In this document: piece by piece, positions 36,461-48,937 of the stretch
Layout of the letters: the number at the start of each line of letters is the position of its first letter
Numbering within the stretch: the first letter of the stretch is position 1
Source: Sipunculus nudus
Taxonomy: Eukaryota; Annelida; Sipuncula; Golfingiida; Sipunculidae
Assembly: GCA_026874595.1 (NCBI GenBank)
Contig: CM049313.1
Span: forward strand, 29,942,008-30,006,007
Direction of reading: 5' to 3'
DNA: 64,000 nucleotides
Made by a program: the position numbers and the translations under genes
Notes under the pieces: generated by a model
Database searches by the model: none
What the model saw: the letters and a program-made list of their open reading frames with translations, nothing else
What the model was told of the DNA's origin: nothing

Positions 36461-37266
36461 GCATGTACAATGCATCATAACTCTCATCTTATAATAATCT
36501 GGCAGACTGAATTCGAACATCTATTGACAACTTAAAACCAATGTCTTATGATTTTCTTCGATCTTCTCTCCTAATTTTTCTCACAGGTGTTCCACGGTGT
36601 ACTTATTTTTAATACCATTTAATTTTACTCCAGACGGTAAATAATTTAAAAAAATCGTACTTACTGTGTGTTCAAGAAAACAAAGCAACAAGTTATCCAT
36701 ACTTTATTCGTACAGTTTTTCAATTATTATATGCAATATACAGCGACACAATACATAGCTCTTCTGCCAGAACAACGTCCACGAATTTTTAATAAAATAA
36801 CTTAGAAATACCTGATATATGAATGACCTTGCAATATTTTAAACTATCAAACGTTGGCAAATAACATATTCTCGTAGAAAACTACTTCACAACGAATTAT
36901 CACCACCAAGGCAAAATTCAATGTATATACAAAGCATAAAAATTCTGATCCGAAGACAACTTGGCAACCTCGATCCGTACATCATGTGAGAACTTGACAG
37001 CATACGCGTTATGATAGTTTTCTAAGAAGTCTATTTACTTTTAATACAAATTATCCACTTCCGTGTAAAACTAAAATAAATGCCTCATGCTCAACGTTTA
37101 TTCAGTATTACAATATATTGATACTTTATTCGCACAGTCCAGGTATTTCAATCATGCGACACAGTATACACTCCACTCATTGTTCGTATGCCCTGGCCCT
37201 AACACAGCCCTTGCCCTATTTATTACAGATCACATATGTGACAATTTTAGACTTTTGTATTGAACT

Positions 37267-37328
<62 letters not shown>

Positions 37329-39000
37329 ATACAATTAACAAACTTCAGCCGGCCACCCATCACTCACAATCAGTATAAATCCAAAAATAAAAATATCATG
37401 CTCACCTGAAATCAATCTACGAGGCTACACATCTATAATAATGTTCATGTGACAACACCATGCAACCCTACATATGAATACAAAACATGACATGTTTATT
37501 AAGAAAAGTATAAACAAATTAATATCTAACAACTACCACTGTCATTTGTAAATTGATTTTAATGATTTTATTGAAACAGTGAACGTATATAGCACTGATT
37601 CGAATAATCCAAGCATCTATATTTGAATTGACACAAACTGAAATCCACTCTAAAATGTAAACATGGAATCATTTTATCAGGTTTTCTTTTCCGCACCCAG
37701 TCTGTAGTCGGGATAATATCAAGTTACACTATAGATCCATTAATTCATTGGACCTGTTTTTTTTTTTAAATCAACTGCTGGTGTGGTAATTACCATGTAT
37801 CATTACTAATATGCAAGTAATTTACTGCTTATTAGGACAATGACTGTGAACTGACTGCAAAATACTTATGTGTCCAATACATGTGTTTCTCTCTTTGGAC
37901 TATAATCTTCTCCATGAGTAGGTTGTTGAAAATAAAAGATTTTGAGAGATAAAATGTTTTTTATTGGTGAAATATCACCCAAGTGGTGTTATGTACTTAA
38001 GAAATAGCCTAAATAGACAGTAAAAATTGTTTTTCATGTTTAGATCTTAAGGTATCTACAGTCATTGTGTGTATATAACAAGCAATATACCTAGAAACAT
38101 TCTAACCGTCTTCAAATATTCATATACCTCACTCAGATATTTTATACAATACAGGGGGCAAGGCATTCTCGTGGTCTTCTAATATTTATATACTTCACTC
38201 AGATATTTTATACAATACAAGGGGCAAGGACTACATGTCTGTACATTTGGCAAACTTACAAATTCTTTTGTGTTTGATTCAGAGTAATATGAAGATGGAT
38301 TGCAAATTCAAATATTCCCTTATAATATTCATGTTATGCATGCATCAAGCTACTACAGAACATAAGTCAAGCTAGTAAACCGATTTGAAGCATGCCCTGG
38401 TAATAGTTGGTGACTCATGTCAATAATGTAGTCTCCTTCTAGCCTGTCCTACACATCTTCTAATCATTGTAGGTTGTTAATAGTATAAATACTGATATGC
38501 TATGGTTAAAAACTATATAGAACTAGTAGATGTGTTAGTATTTGGTAGAGGTTAAGTTATAGAAGTACTATTTAAGGGAGCACACATTAAATTCAGGTAT
38601 TTCATGTTCAAACTGACAACTAGGGAATATAAAACTGTGCCATAGAATATTAATGTATCATGTGGTTCAATGTGGCTGAATGCACAAATACACAAAGCAG
38701 CAGATAACAGGGTTTTCACCTGATTCTAAACTTTGGAGACAAAAATTCTCGGCTGAAAGAAGTTGTATAAACTATTTCATAGGTTAGTAAATAGCATGGT
38801 ACTGTTGTATGGTCTTAAATATTATCATACATATAGAAATGAAATAAATGTAGCATTGTTCTTTCTCATTATAGGACTTGGATATACACAGGATGTTTAG
38901 AGTTCACATATCGAACAAAAGATGATCTTATTGTGTGTAATGATCTTTTGCTTGGTGTTTGGTTTTTACTGTGGCTTTATATACTTCATGATCCACATAT
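36461..39000. other. AT-rich sequence, (TA)n run and a 65-bp direct repeat
   Basis: (TA)n at about 37263-37326. 38104-38235 holds two copies of 'cactcagatattttatacaa' followed by 'tacaggggg'/'tacaagggg' and 'caagg', about 65 bp apart. No gene is visible. Confidence 0.5.
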
Positions 39001-39004
39001 ATAT

Positions 39005-39735
39005 TGTTACGGTCCCTTTTCACACCAAACAACTCAGGCCGAACCGTAACACATATACTCAGACACGTTCTCTTCAAATGAATACGTAACCAAAATATGG
39101 GTGCAAAAACAGTACTATATTACTAGATTACAATATTTACATTCATATACAAATAATATAATAGTCAATAAATAACGTAATTTATAACCAAGTCTCTGAC
39201 GAAAACTGAGTCTCTAAATAACGAACTGTAACGAAATACTTAACTGAATCCGGTATACGAGAAACTGAAGTCCATCATCAACACATAATTCGGGCACACA
39301 CAAAACTGAAGTCCTGTATTAATCCATGTGGCACCAAACAAACAAAGTCTCTCCTCTTCTTAAATAATAAAGTTCATGGCGTGGTTCATGGCATTCCGTG
39401 GGCTTGGGGACCAAGAGCCCACGGTCACGGTCCCCGGGGAAAACTGTAACGTGGCGTAGTAAAGTCAATAGTCCCGCCTCGTACTGCAGGCGAGTTCGTT
39501 TTATAGGTTTTCAACAATGGGTGAAAACCGCAGAAGTTTGTGGTTTTGCTTGAGAGAAACGATAGCGCCGGCAGAACTGCAAAACCAGTACTGAATGGTC
39601 CAAGAATAGTTTTTATGTTTCTAAAAGCGCGTCAGTAGTCACTGATAGCGGGGTGGATCCATAAGCGTGGAAACGGGGGCGGCCACACCACTTCGTGGCG
39701 CCATCTTCCGATGTCCGGGTGACGTCCATGCAACA
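39005..39735 (-). repeat. 3' LTR (731 bp)
   Basis: In plus orientation it begins TGTTACGG and ends GCAACA, with short inverted ends TGTT/AACA. By eye it is identical along its length to the copy at 44981-45711. It lies at the 3' end of the minus-strand element. Confidence 0.93.
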
Positions 39736-39746
39736 CCCCCACCCTT
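39736..39746 (-). other. Polypurine tract
   Basis: On the minus strand AAGGGTGGGGG directly precedes the 3' LTR, the expected place for plus-strand priming. Confidence 0.8.
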
Positions 39747-39969
39747 AAAAGAAAGAAGGTAAGGAGAGCAAAGCATTAGCACTGTATGACGAGTATATGA
39801 GTAGTTTGACATCTTAAGCATTAGTTTATGCTTCTTACAGCTAATTAATTATCATCATCACAAATAGTATAATCAGCAATATCTTAATACATGTAATATA
39901 TGTAATACAACTCTTCCAAAGGACAAAACATGTCCGAGGCTATAACAAGAGTCAATCATCAGATCAAAA

Positions 39970-42900
39970 TTAATGACGTCTCGATAACGTATCAGCGATT
40001 ATGTTATCGGAGCCCTTGATGTGTTTGATAACTAGGTTAAACTCTGACAGGGCTAGACTCCATCTCATTAATCTCTGATTATTATTCTTCATCTTATGAA
40101 GAAATGTTATGGGATTATGATCTGTATAAACAGTTATATCATACGGCATAGAGCCCAAATATACTTCAAAGTGCTGTAACGCCATCAATAGTGACAGAGT
40201 TTCCTTTTCAATAGTAGAATAATTCTTTTGATGAGGTAAAAATTTCTTTGAATAGTAGCAAACCGGATGACTTATGTTAAAGTCATCGTCTTGGATGAGC
40301 ACAGCGCCTACACCGCAATCGCTGGCATCCGTCATGAGAGAAAACGGTTTATCAAAATTTGGAGCCTGTAACACAGGTGCACTTTGTAATATAGCTTTGG
40401 CTCTTTCAAAAGCATTTTGACAGTTTTTATTCCAATGGAATTTTCTGTCCTTTTTCAATAGGTCCGTTAACGGATTTACAACTTCTGCAAAGTTTTGACA
40501 AAATTTCCTGTAATACCCAGTCATTCCTAAGAATCGCATTAGTTCCTTGCGATTAGTAGGAACTGGAAATTCTACGATAGCAGATACTTTACTGGCAATT
40601 GGTTTTACACAACCTTGACCTACTTCGTGCCCTAAATATGTTACAGTTGCACGACAAAAATCACTCTTGGCAAGATTAACTGTCAATCCTGCTTTTTTCA
40701 GTCTCTCAAAGAGTTCTACCAAACTTTGTTTATGATCTTCCCATATGTGATTGTATACAACAACATCATCAATATAGCAAGTACAGTTATCTAAGCCAGA
40801 TAATACACAATTCATAAGTCTCATGAAGCAGGCTGGCGCATTTTTCATTCCGAAGGGCATAACTTTGTACTGGAACAAACCGTTTGGCGTTACAAACGCA
40901 GATATTTGCTTAGCCCGTTCGGTAAGAGGTACCTGCCAATAACCTTTTAACAGATCTAACTTGCTAATATACGTAGCAGATCCAATCCTATCAATGCAAT
41001 CTTCCACTCTGGGCAAAGGGTAAGTATCTGTTATTGTTACAGTGTTAACTTTTCGATAGTCTGTACAAAATCTGTAGGTCATATCAGGCTTCTTTATCAA
41101 CAAACATGGGGAACTCCAGGCACTACTGCTGTTTTCAATAATATCATTCTCTATCATATACTTTATTTCATTCTTTATGGCTTGTAACTTTTGGGGACCA
41201 GCTCTATATGGTGCCTGTTTAATAGGGGAAGCATCTCCTACGTCTACATCATGCTGTAGTACATTAGTTCTACTGGGGACATCAGGAAATAAAGAGTCAT
41301 AATTTAGCAGGATTTCCTTCAACTCTGATAACTGATCGAAATCCAAATGTGACAATTTCTGATCTAAATTATTTAAAATATCAGAGTTGTTCAGTTTTAC
41401 AGGATGTTCAGTTTTCTTCATGAGAACATCCTCGGCATTCTTTTCAGTTTCTTTAATGAGTACCAAATTTGTTTGGGGAGGACTAGATTGACATGTTTCC
41501 GCTGATCTGTTATGATATTCTTTCAACATATTTATATGACAAAGTTGTTGCGACTTTCTACGATCAGGAGTATCAATCACATAATTCAAATCTGATTTCT
41601 TCTCAACAACTTTGTATGGTCCAGAGTATTTTGCTTGCAGGGGATGTCCTGGAATTGGGAATAATACCAGAACTTTATCACCAGGTTTAAATTCTCTTTT
41701 TGTCGTCTTTTTGTCATACCATACTTTCATTTTGTTTTGGGCTTTCTTTAAATGTTCTTGGGCGATTTCATTTGCCCTACTTAATTTCTCCTTGAATTCC
41801 TGAACATATTTTAACAAGCTACTTGGAGAACTGTTTTCCATCCAAGTGTCTTTTAACACTGCCAGGGGGCCTCTTACACAGTGCCCATACACTAATTCAA
41901 AAGGGCTAAACCCTAAGCTTTCTTGCACTGCTTCTCGGGCTGCAAATATCAAAAAGGGTAACCCCTCATCCCACTGGTTCCCAGTGTCAAGACAATAAGC
42001 TCTAATCATGTTTTTGAGAGTTTGGTGAAATCGCTCTAGAGCACCTTGACTCTCAGGATGGTAGGCACTGGATTTGTAGTGTTTTATGCCTAGCTCTGCC
42101 ATAACCTGGGCAAATATATTTGACATGAAATTTGAACCTTGATCCGTTTGTATTGTTCTTGGTAAGCCAAAAGTAGTAAAAAATTTAACCAGAGCTTCAA
42201 CAATTTTCTTTGCAGATATAGTTCTAAGAGGAATAGCTTCTGGAAATCTAGTTGCAGTACACATGATTGTTAGAACATATTCATTGCCATGTTTAGTTTT
42301 TCTTAGCGGTCCTACACAGTCAAGTATTATTGATTCAAACGCATCATGTGTTGTTGGTATGGGCGAGAGTGGCGCAGGACTAATTTGGTGGGTTGGTTTT
42401 CCAATCATTTGACACACATGACAAGTTTTACAGTATTTCGCCACGTCTCGTTTTAACTTGGGCCAATAGAAGTGTTGGAGAATTTTGTGTTTGGTTTTCC
42501 TGACACCCAAATGTCCTGCCATAGGATGATCATGTGCAAGTTTTAAGATTTCTGGGCGATACTCGGGGGGAACTACAATTTGATAAAGAGTATTCCACGT
42601 TTCGTCCGCTGGTACGGTGGGAGGTCTATATTTTCTGACTAGTACGTCATTCTGTAAGGTGAAACAAGTTGGAACTTTATCTGCTTCCTCTTTAGTCAAG
42701 GCATTTTCTCTAAGGGAGGCAATATCAGGATCTTTCTTTTGCATTTCTATCAAATCATCAGTTTTCATGCTAACTTCTACATTCTTTACACTCCTATCCT
42801 TTAACTGTTCATGCCCATTTTGATCAGGCGATTTCACGCCGTTTGTACTCCTTTGGAGATTTCTATTCAGGGTCTGTTTGCCCTGTACTACATTTGTAGT

Positions 42901-43890
42901 CGAGTCCTTTGGACTTGGTGTGCCACTTGGGTCACACGCGGGCGATTTAATATTTACTCGCGTAACAGGCTTTAAGCCACTGACGTCATCGTTTGAATGC
43001 GCCATAAAGGTTTGCGAGAGGTCAAGTACAGAACTCTCTGGTTTCAGACTTGCCTTTTTACTCATCGCTCGAGTCACTACACAGCCTGGAAATACGCCCG
43101 GAAACTCCTGCTGGAGCAGGTCTGTGTCCCTATCAGTGCTCGGCAATTTTGTCATTCTGGGATCAATTTTCACTCTGTCACCAGCTAAATCGTTGCCTAG
43201 GAGGAGCGAAACGCCCTCTACTGGCAACTTTGAACAAACTCCTACAGTTACAAATTCAGAGACTAAATCAGATTCTAGTTTCACTCTGTGTAATGGAACT
43301 TCTAAAAATTCCGAATTAACGCCCTGGACTAGAACTGAACACCCCGCGTAACTCTCTTGAGAGAAGGGAAGAACAGATTTCAAAACGAGGCTTTGGGTTG
43401 CCCCGGTATCCCTTAAGATTTTAACACGGGCCTTTCTTGCATGGTTACCCTCTAACTGAACAAAGCCATCTGACACAAAGGGCTGAAAGCTCTCGTGGAC
43501 AGGGCTTTGTGTTTCACCTTTAGTCTCTAGTTTACTGGGCAGTGTTACCGGTTTCATGCTCTGCGTAACAGTTAACGCATTAGGTTTAGGCTTACTTTGA
43601 CCGTATCTTTTTCTGTAACACTCAGATTCTGTATGCCCCTTGAACTCACAGAATGTACAATATTTGGGTCCAGTCCTAGGTTGTCCCTCTTTATGTTGAG
43701 CAGGAGAGTCAGATTGACTTTTATACTGGGGTTTACCATGATCGGACTGTGGTTTACCCGAGCCGGAGTGACCCCGATAGTAGGGACTACCCTTTCTCCG
43801 ACCCAGTTTTGGGCTTTTGCTACCTTCTCTTTTCTCACCATACCTCCTCCTGTGACTGGTATAACTGGGGCGGTGCGTCAAGGCAATTCA
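39970..43890 (-). CDS. pol: Gmr1-like Pol polyprotein (protease, integrase, RT, RNase H)
   Basis: An open frame of about 1303 codons with no break. There is no ATG at its start: it opens just after a TGA and overlaps the end of gag in the -1 frame. Counting from the TTG at 43879-43881, domains are: zinc knuckle CTFCEFKGHTESEC (75-88, CX2CX4HX4C); aspartic protease RDTGATQS (Asp158); integrase Zn region (His452/His457, Cys484-490); catalytic Asp521, Asp580 and Glu616 (DX35E spacing); GPY-type motif (KYSGPYKVV, 751-759); RT with FCTDYRKVN and YIDD (1036-1039); and RNase H with TDAS (Asp1185) and TDHNP. All catalytic residues that I can identify are present. It probably yields protease, integrase and RT-RNase H after cleavage. 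Confidence 0.93.
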
Positions 43891-44822
43891 TCTGCCAGGA
43901 CACCAGCCTCGTTTACATTCCTTACTTTATGTTCATCCAAAAATATTTTAATGTCACTACGGATATGCCTTTTGAACTCTTCTATCAAAATTAGTTGTTT
44001 GAGTTTTTCAAAGTCCTGATCAATTTTTATAGACTGACACCATCTATTAAATGCACTTTCTTTGTCTCTAGCATATTCAACATGAGTTTGATTTTCTCTT
44101 TTGGTGGCATTCCTAAATTTTAAGCGATACGCTTCGGGGACTAATTCATAGGCTCTCAGAATGACCTCTTTTACAGTGTCGTAATCCCTGCATTGTTCGT
44201 CTGTGAGCGCAGTGTAAACGTCCTGTGCGCGACCAACCAGAACGCTTTGTAAGAACAGGGTCCACTGGCCTTTAGGCCAAGCCATTAAAGTGGCCACCCG
44301 TTCAAAATAACTGAAATAACGCTCCACTTCGTTTTCATTGAAGGGAGGTACTTTTGTCGAATTTCTGAATAGGAATTCAGACGGCTCATGTGCTTTACGA
44401 TTTTGAGGATTTTGTAACTCTAACTCTTTCAACTTAATTTGCGTTTCTCTTTCGATTTCACATCTACGGATTTCTGCTTCAACCTGAGCTTCATATTTCA
44501 ATTTATCTGTTTCAACTTGAGCTTCATATTTCAATTTAAGTTCATACTTTCTCAATTCTAGTTCTATCGGGTCAATAGCTGTTGCCCCAAGAGGTTCCTT
44601 AATAGGTTTTTCCTCCAAATCAGATTCCTCTTTACTTTCTACATCACCATATAATGATTTCTTAAGTACATTTCTTAAACCCTCTACAGTGCATACATCC
44701 ATGATGTCAATATTTAAATGTAGAGCAACAATTTCAAGTTCATTTTTCTTTAACGTATACAATAAGCTCCTATTTTCTCTTAATTGTGGTATAATTTCAT
44801 TTGGTTTAAATTCCGTACCCAT
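43878..44822 (-). CDS. gag: Gag protein with SCAN-like C-terminal capsid region
   Basis: 314 codons starting at ATG 44820-44822. Residues 85-137 form a charged coiled coil with a duplicated KLKYEAQVE word. Residues 150-290 resemble a retrotransposon capsid. The stretch EAYRLKFRNATK to DEHKVRNVNEAGVLADEL (230-313) has the pattern of SCAN domains, which are known to derive from Gmr1-like Gag. The zinc knuckle lies in pol, not gag. The stop TGA (43878-43880) overlaps the pol frame, so Pol needs a -1 shift or reinitiation. It should form the virus-like particle core. Confidence 0.9.
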   Translation of the reverse strand: MGTEFKPNEIIPQLRENRSLLYTLKKNELEIVALHLNIDIMDVCTVEGLRNVLKKSLYGDVESKEESDLEEKPIKEPLGATAIDPIELELRKYELKLKYEAQVETDKLKYEAQVEAEIRRCEIERETQIKLKELELQNPQNRKAHEPSEFLFRNSTKVPPFNENEVERYFSYFERVATLMAWPKGQWTLFLQSVLVGRAQDVYTALTDEQCRDYDTVKEVILRAYELVPEAYRLKFRNATKRENQTHVEYARDKESAFNRWCQSIKIDQDFEKLKQLILIEEFKRHIRSDIKIFLDEHKVRNVNEAGVLADELP

Positions 44823-44959
44823 ATTTGCAAAGTATCAAGATAACGTGTCTGAGAAATATCCGAGTTCAATTGTAGTTAAATACTAGTTCAATAACTAGAA
44901 GTTATAGAGACCACTGTGAAATTTTACATCCAAATGTAGCCGTTATTACGAAATACAGG

Positions 44960-44977
44960 GTCTCGTCGCGGTCGCCA
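44960..44977 (-). other. Primer binding site
   Basis: On the minus strand TGGCGACCGCGACGAGAC lies three bases inside the 5' LTR. TGG pairs with the CCA end of a tRNA. I could not name the tRNA. Confidence 0.75.
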
Positions 44978-44980
44978 TTA

Positions 44981-45711
44981 TGTTACGGTCCCTTTTCACA
45001 CCAAACAACTCAGGCCGAACCGTAACACATATACTCAGACACGTTCTCTTCAAATGAATACGTAACCAAAATATGGGTGCAAAAACAGTACTATATTACT
45101 AGATTACAATATTTACATTCATATACAAATAATATAATAGTCAATAAATAACGTAATTTATAACCAAGTCTCTGACGAAAACTGAGTCTCTAAATAACGA
45201 ACTGTAACGAAATACTTAACTGAATCCGGTATACGAGAAACTGAAGTCCATCATCAACACATAATTCGGGCACACACAAAACTGAAGTCCTGTATTAATC
45301 CATGTGGCACCAAACAAACAAAGTCTCTCCTCTTCTTAAATAATAAAGTTCATGGCGTGGTTCATGGCATTCCGTGGGCTTGGGGACCAAGAGCCCACGG
45401 TCACGGTCCCCGGGGAAAACTGTAACGTGGCGTAGTAAAGTCAATAGTCCCGCCTCGTACTGCAGGCGAGTTCGTTTTATAGGTTTTCAACAATGGGTGA
45501 AAACCGCAGAAGTTTGTGGTTTTGCTTGAGAGAAACGATAGCGCCGGCAGAACTGCAAAACCAGTACTGAATGGTCCAAGAATAGTTTTTATGTTTCTAA
45601 AAGCGCGTCAGTAGTCACTGATAGCGGGGTGGATCCATAAGCGTGGAAACGGGGGCGGCCACACCACTTCGTGGCGCCATCTTCCGATGTCCGGGTGACG
45701 TCCATGCAACA
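44981..45711 (-). repeat. 5' LTR (731 bp)
   Basis: Same sequence and length as 39005-39735 as far as I can read. On the minus strand its start carries a CRE-like GGACGTCACC and AAGATGGCGCC within the first 50 bp, then ACATAAAAACT as a possible TATA-type box. These regulatory readings are tentative. Confidence 0.93.
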
Positions 45712-45715
45712 ATAT

Positions 45716-46229
45716 AGATATATAAATATATATACACACATATGTATATGTATACATATATATATATACATACAAGCACATACAGATAAGAGCAAAAAAT
45801 ATAAACATATATGCATACATCAATGCTTCTTAAAGGTTGCCCAAATCCAATAGATATGGTTTACTGGCAAACAGCCAATGGCAATACACATGTATTTTGT
45901 AAGTCACTGCCACTGGTATTGAAGCAGTTTTACATAAATGAAGCAATGTTCTAATTAGTAATGGGGTGGTTTAGATAAGATTAAACAATTGCTATGTAAC
46001 TAACAAAGAACTCGACATAAATACCTATCATCACGGTGGCATAAGCAAAAATCCAAAGTGCACATAACATTAAACGTCCGTCTCGAGCGTGAGCGATAAC
46101 CCAGTATGCGGTCTTTCTTACTCTCAGTCTCTCATATCCATCACCAATGAAGGGGATTCCCATGGAGCACAGAGTCACAAACACTCGGAGGTCCTCGGTC
46201 GAATTCGTATTTAGACTGTCGCCCCCTGT
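45716..46229. other. TA-rich tract and unassigned sequence
   Basis: 45712-45790 is a (TA)/(CATA) microsatellite into which the Gypsy element inserted. The 45981-46184 minus frame has no recognised domain; it follows the LINE ORF1 relic but shows no ORF2 signature. Confidence 0.45.
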
Positions 46230-47246
46230 CTACTCAAAGGGTACTTGTGGGATACCAGGTCCAACACATGGATGGAGTGCGATTATTCTGGTTGACTGGC
46301 TTGAGAACTTGTGTCTTGAATAGGAACTTGCTTCCCGTCTATTATGTCGTCCACGACAAAAGCGGGCTTTCAATCTGTCCTTAAAGGCTGAACGCATCTG
46401 GGGGATAGCTTTCTTTTTGAGAAGGTAGTCTTCTTTTGTAAGATCCTCCACAAAGAAGACTTTTCTACGCTCGCCCTCTGTGTTGTTCTCCTTTTGAGAT
46501 CTCAGCACACCGTTTCTAGTGGGTATTTTCATGAAGCGCACAATGATGGGTCTATCGACTCCTGACTTTCTTGCGCCTGTTCTGTGTGCCAGTTCTATTG
46601 TTTTCATAATGTCATCTGTTGTTTTGTCACCCATTAACTTCTGTTCCTTTATGACCTTGGCGACGATATCTTCACATATTTCTCCCTGTTCCCAATAGCC
46701 TTAAGTTGTATTCGCGACTATGTCGCTCAAATGTCTATAAGTTTTGTTTTCATCTTATCAGGTTGCTCGTTTGTCTCACGTTTCTCTGACTTTAGTGTGA
46801 CTATCTCTTCCTGAAGAACCTTGTTTTTTGACTCCGCTCTTTCCAGTTTTCCTTTCAATGTCTCTATCTCTGCTTGTGAGTACTCAGTTATACTATGTGT
46901 AATTTCCCCCGTCTTCTGTGCAAGTTCTGAGTATTTTCTGTCTACATCTTGCATGTCTTTTTTTAAGTGTTCTATGTCCTTAATTAGTGACGCCTGGAAC
47001 TCGTGTAAAGCCTTATGGAACGAGCTTTCCAACTCAGCGCATTTCGCTTCAATAAAGATGACAATGGGCCCACTTGCCTGTGCACATGGTCTCTCCGGCT
47101 CTGGTTCCTCCCTCGTAGTCTAAGTGGTTTTGCCCTTCTTTTTCTGACTTTCTAAATATTTTATCTGCTGCTTCCTGATTGGATAAGTCCGATTTTCTGC
47201 TGGATCTCGTTATTATATTGAAGGTTTCTGCCATAATATGTAGCAC
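46230..47246 (-). pseudogene. LINE ORF1-like (L1 ORF1p / transposase_22 type) pseudogene
   Basis: It would encode the RNA-binding, trimer-forming protein of a LINE. It reads MAETFNIITRSSRKS (from about 47234), then a coiled coil (ELESSFHKALHEF to KNKVLQEEIVTLKSEKRE, 46727-47040). After a stop near 46727 comes an RRM-like part recognisable across frames as RHSREYNLRLLG and EQGEICEDIVAKVIKEQKL. The C-terminal part is ELAHRTGARK, RPIIVRFMK and FFVEDLTKEDYLLKKKAIPQ (46230-46634). The original stop is probably near 46283 (DTSSQASQPE, another frame). At least three frame breaks. No ORF2 follows; the copy is incomplete. Confidence 0.7.
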
Positions 47247-47566
47247 TATTGCTTGTTTTTTTAAGAGCTCCGTTAAGGCGCTGCCATCAGTCCGCCATGT
47301 TAACCGGAAGTCGTTGAACCTGTTGTTACATTCAGTGCCCGATTATCAAACGATTAAAACAATAACTCCTGAAAACCTGGTATACAATTATATAAAAGTT
47401 TAGAAAAAAAATACTAAATGGAGCAATCGTCTTAAAAAGTTCTCTCTCAGATTAATTTTTATTATCATAATCAAGTTTCTTTTATTTAATAATTTCATTT
47501 TTCTACTATGCATGTATTATAAAAAAAGACGAACTTTTATATACAAAATAAGTTTACAAAATACAA

Positions 47567-47606
<40 letters not shown>

Positions 47607-48937
47607 TTTGTATTGTTCTCATAACATGAATTCAATACATCCCAGTGTCATGATTATAGTAATGTTCAGTTTGACTTCATCCGTTGGTTCCATGATGAAC
47701 TGAAATGTGCTGCACTTTTAATGATAGACATATAAGCCAGGCACCCAGTAACCCCAATTCACCATCATATCAAACCAGTCAAGCGAACCTAGTAACCCAA
47801 GATTAATCCTACATATAATCACAAACTTCACCTGCATACCAGATCACTTCAGTTTGTACATGAAGAGTGAGCCGGCCAGACAGCCGTACTCACGAAACAG
47901 TTATGTAGTACCAACAGAGGAAGTCTGAACATCTATATACAATATACATATAAATAATAATGCAAAATAATAAAAAAACTTCTCATTATTATTTGTTGCT
48001 ATTTAATTGCTATAATACATGCTGTATAACAATAAACGTAGGAACATTTCACATTCATATAAACAAGTTTATTCCATAATTGCTCCTCGACTTCCTGGTA
48101 TCCTTCATCAGCTTGTGACGTCAGAGTTGCGACCAATCTGCCCATTTAACTAAACCGCCGACTAATTTTACCTATTCAAATAAAATTTGGTTAAAAAAAT
48201 TTACAACTGATTATACATTTGCAGATGTGACTCCGGACTGCTAAACGGTCTTTTGAAAGACCCGATGTAATAAAAACTCTTAGAGAAAGAACTGTTCTCC
48301 TCTTCTCCTTTGCATTCAGTGTTCTTTCAATGGAGTAACCTTAAATATTTCCCCTCCGACTCATATTTAAAAGTAACAAGTGGCCCATGGGCCATGACGC
48401 TCAGCTGAATTCAAGGAACCTTGAACAAGGAGTAAAATGACTCGCAGAGTGCTTAAAATCATGCATTTTGCCAATAGTCCCTGGAAATAAGTTACAGGAA
48501 TTTTTTCATGTTTTCTGAATAGATTATACTAGGTACTCCAAAGAAAGTAAGAAGTTGCTTTGGCGAACGTCTACAATTTGTTCTGATCTGCCTAATAGAC
48601 TGCTAAAAGCAGGTTCTTTTGATACAAGGGTTGGATGGGGACATCCAACTGATATCACATACTGATGTGTGTGGCTGACGAGTTTGAGTATAAATATGAT
48701 GATAGGAAGTCTGTATTCACAGCAGAGAGGTCTGGACTTGTCTCTCTGTTGGGTGAATTGTATCTTACTATTATAAATTTCTGTCTTGTGCATTATCTGC
48801 ATGGATTCTTAATTAGAAATTCTCTAGTTGTTGAATTGTAAAGACATCAAATTTTCCACATCAACATCAATTTCATTTTAGGTAAGTTTATGCCTGTTAA
48901 ATCATATCAAATTCATTGTGAACCAATATAAAAATGT
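47247..48937. other. Mostly AT-rich, no supported gene
   Basis: (TA)n at about 47567-47604. 47247-47330 may be the 5' leader of the LINE relic. The 48524-48802 minus frame lacks any recognised motif. The left end of Helentron 2 should lie here but was not identified. Confidence 0.45.

Larger units (their letters stand above)
39001..45715 (-). mobile_element. Complete Gmr1-like Ty3/Gypsy LTR retrotransposon
   Basis: Two 731-bp LTRs flank intact gag and pol on the minus strand. A 4-bp target duplication ATAT (39001-39004 and 45712-45715) is visible, though it sits in TA-rich DNA. In pol the integrase precedes reverse transcriptase and RNase H, the order of Gmr1-like elements rather than of usual Ty3/Gypsy. 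No envelope-like frame is present. LTR identity and full-length frames point to a recent insertion that could still be active. Confidence 0.93.

Noticed and set aside
39970-45711. Possible envelope gene in the Gypsy element
   Set aside because: Only about 230 bp separate the pol stop from the 3' LTR, leaving no room for an envelope frame.
45589-45853. Open frames over the CATA/TA tract
   Set aside because: Simple-sequence translation at the edge of an LTR.
48524-48802. 92-codon minus-strand frame
   Set aside because: No motif or neighbour supports coding; probably chance.
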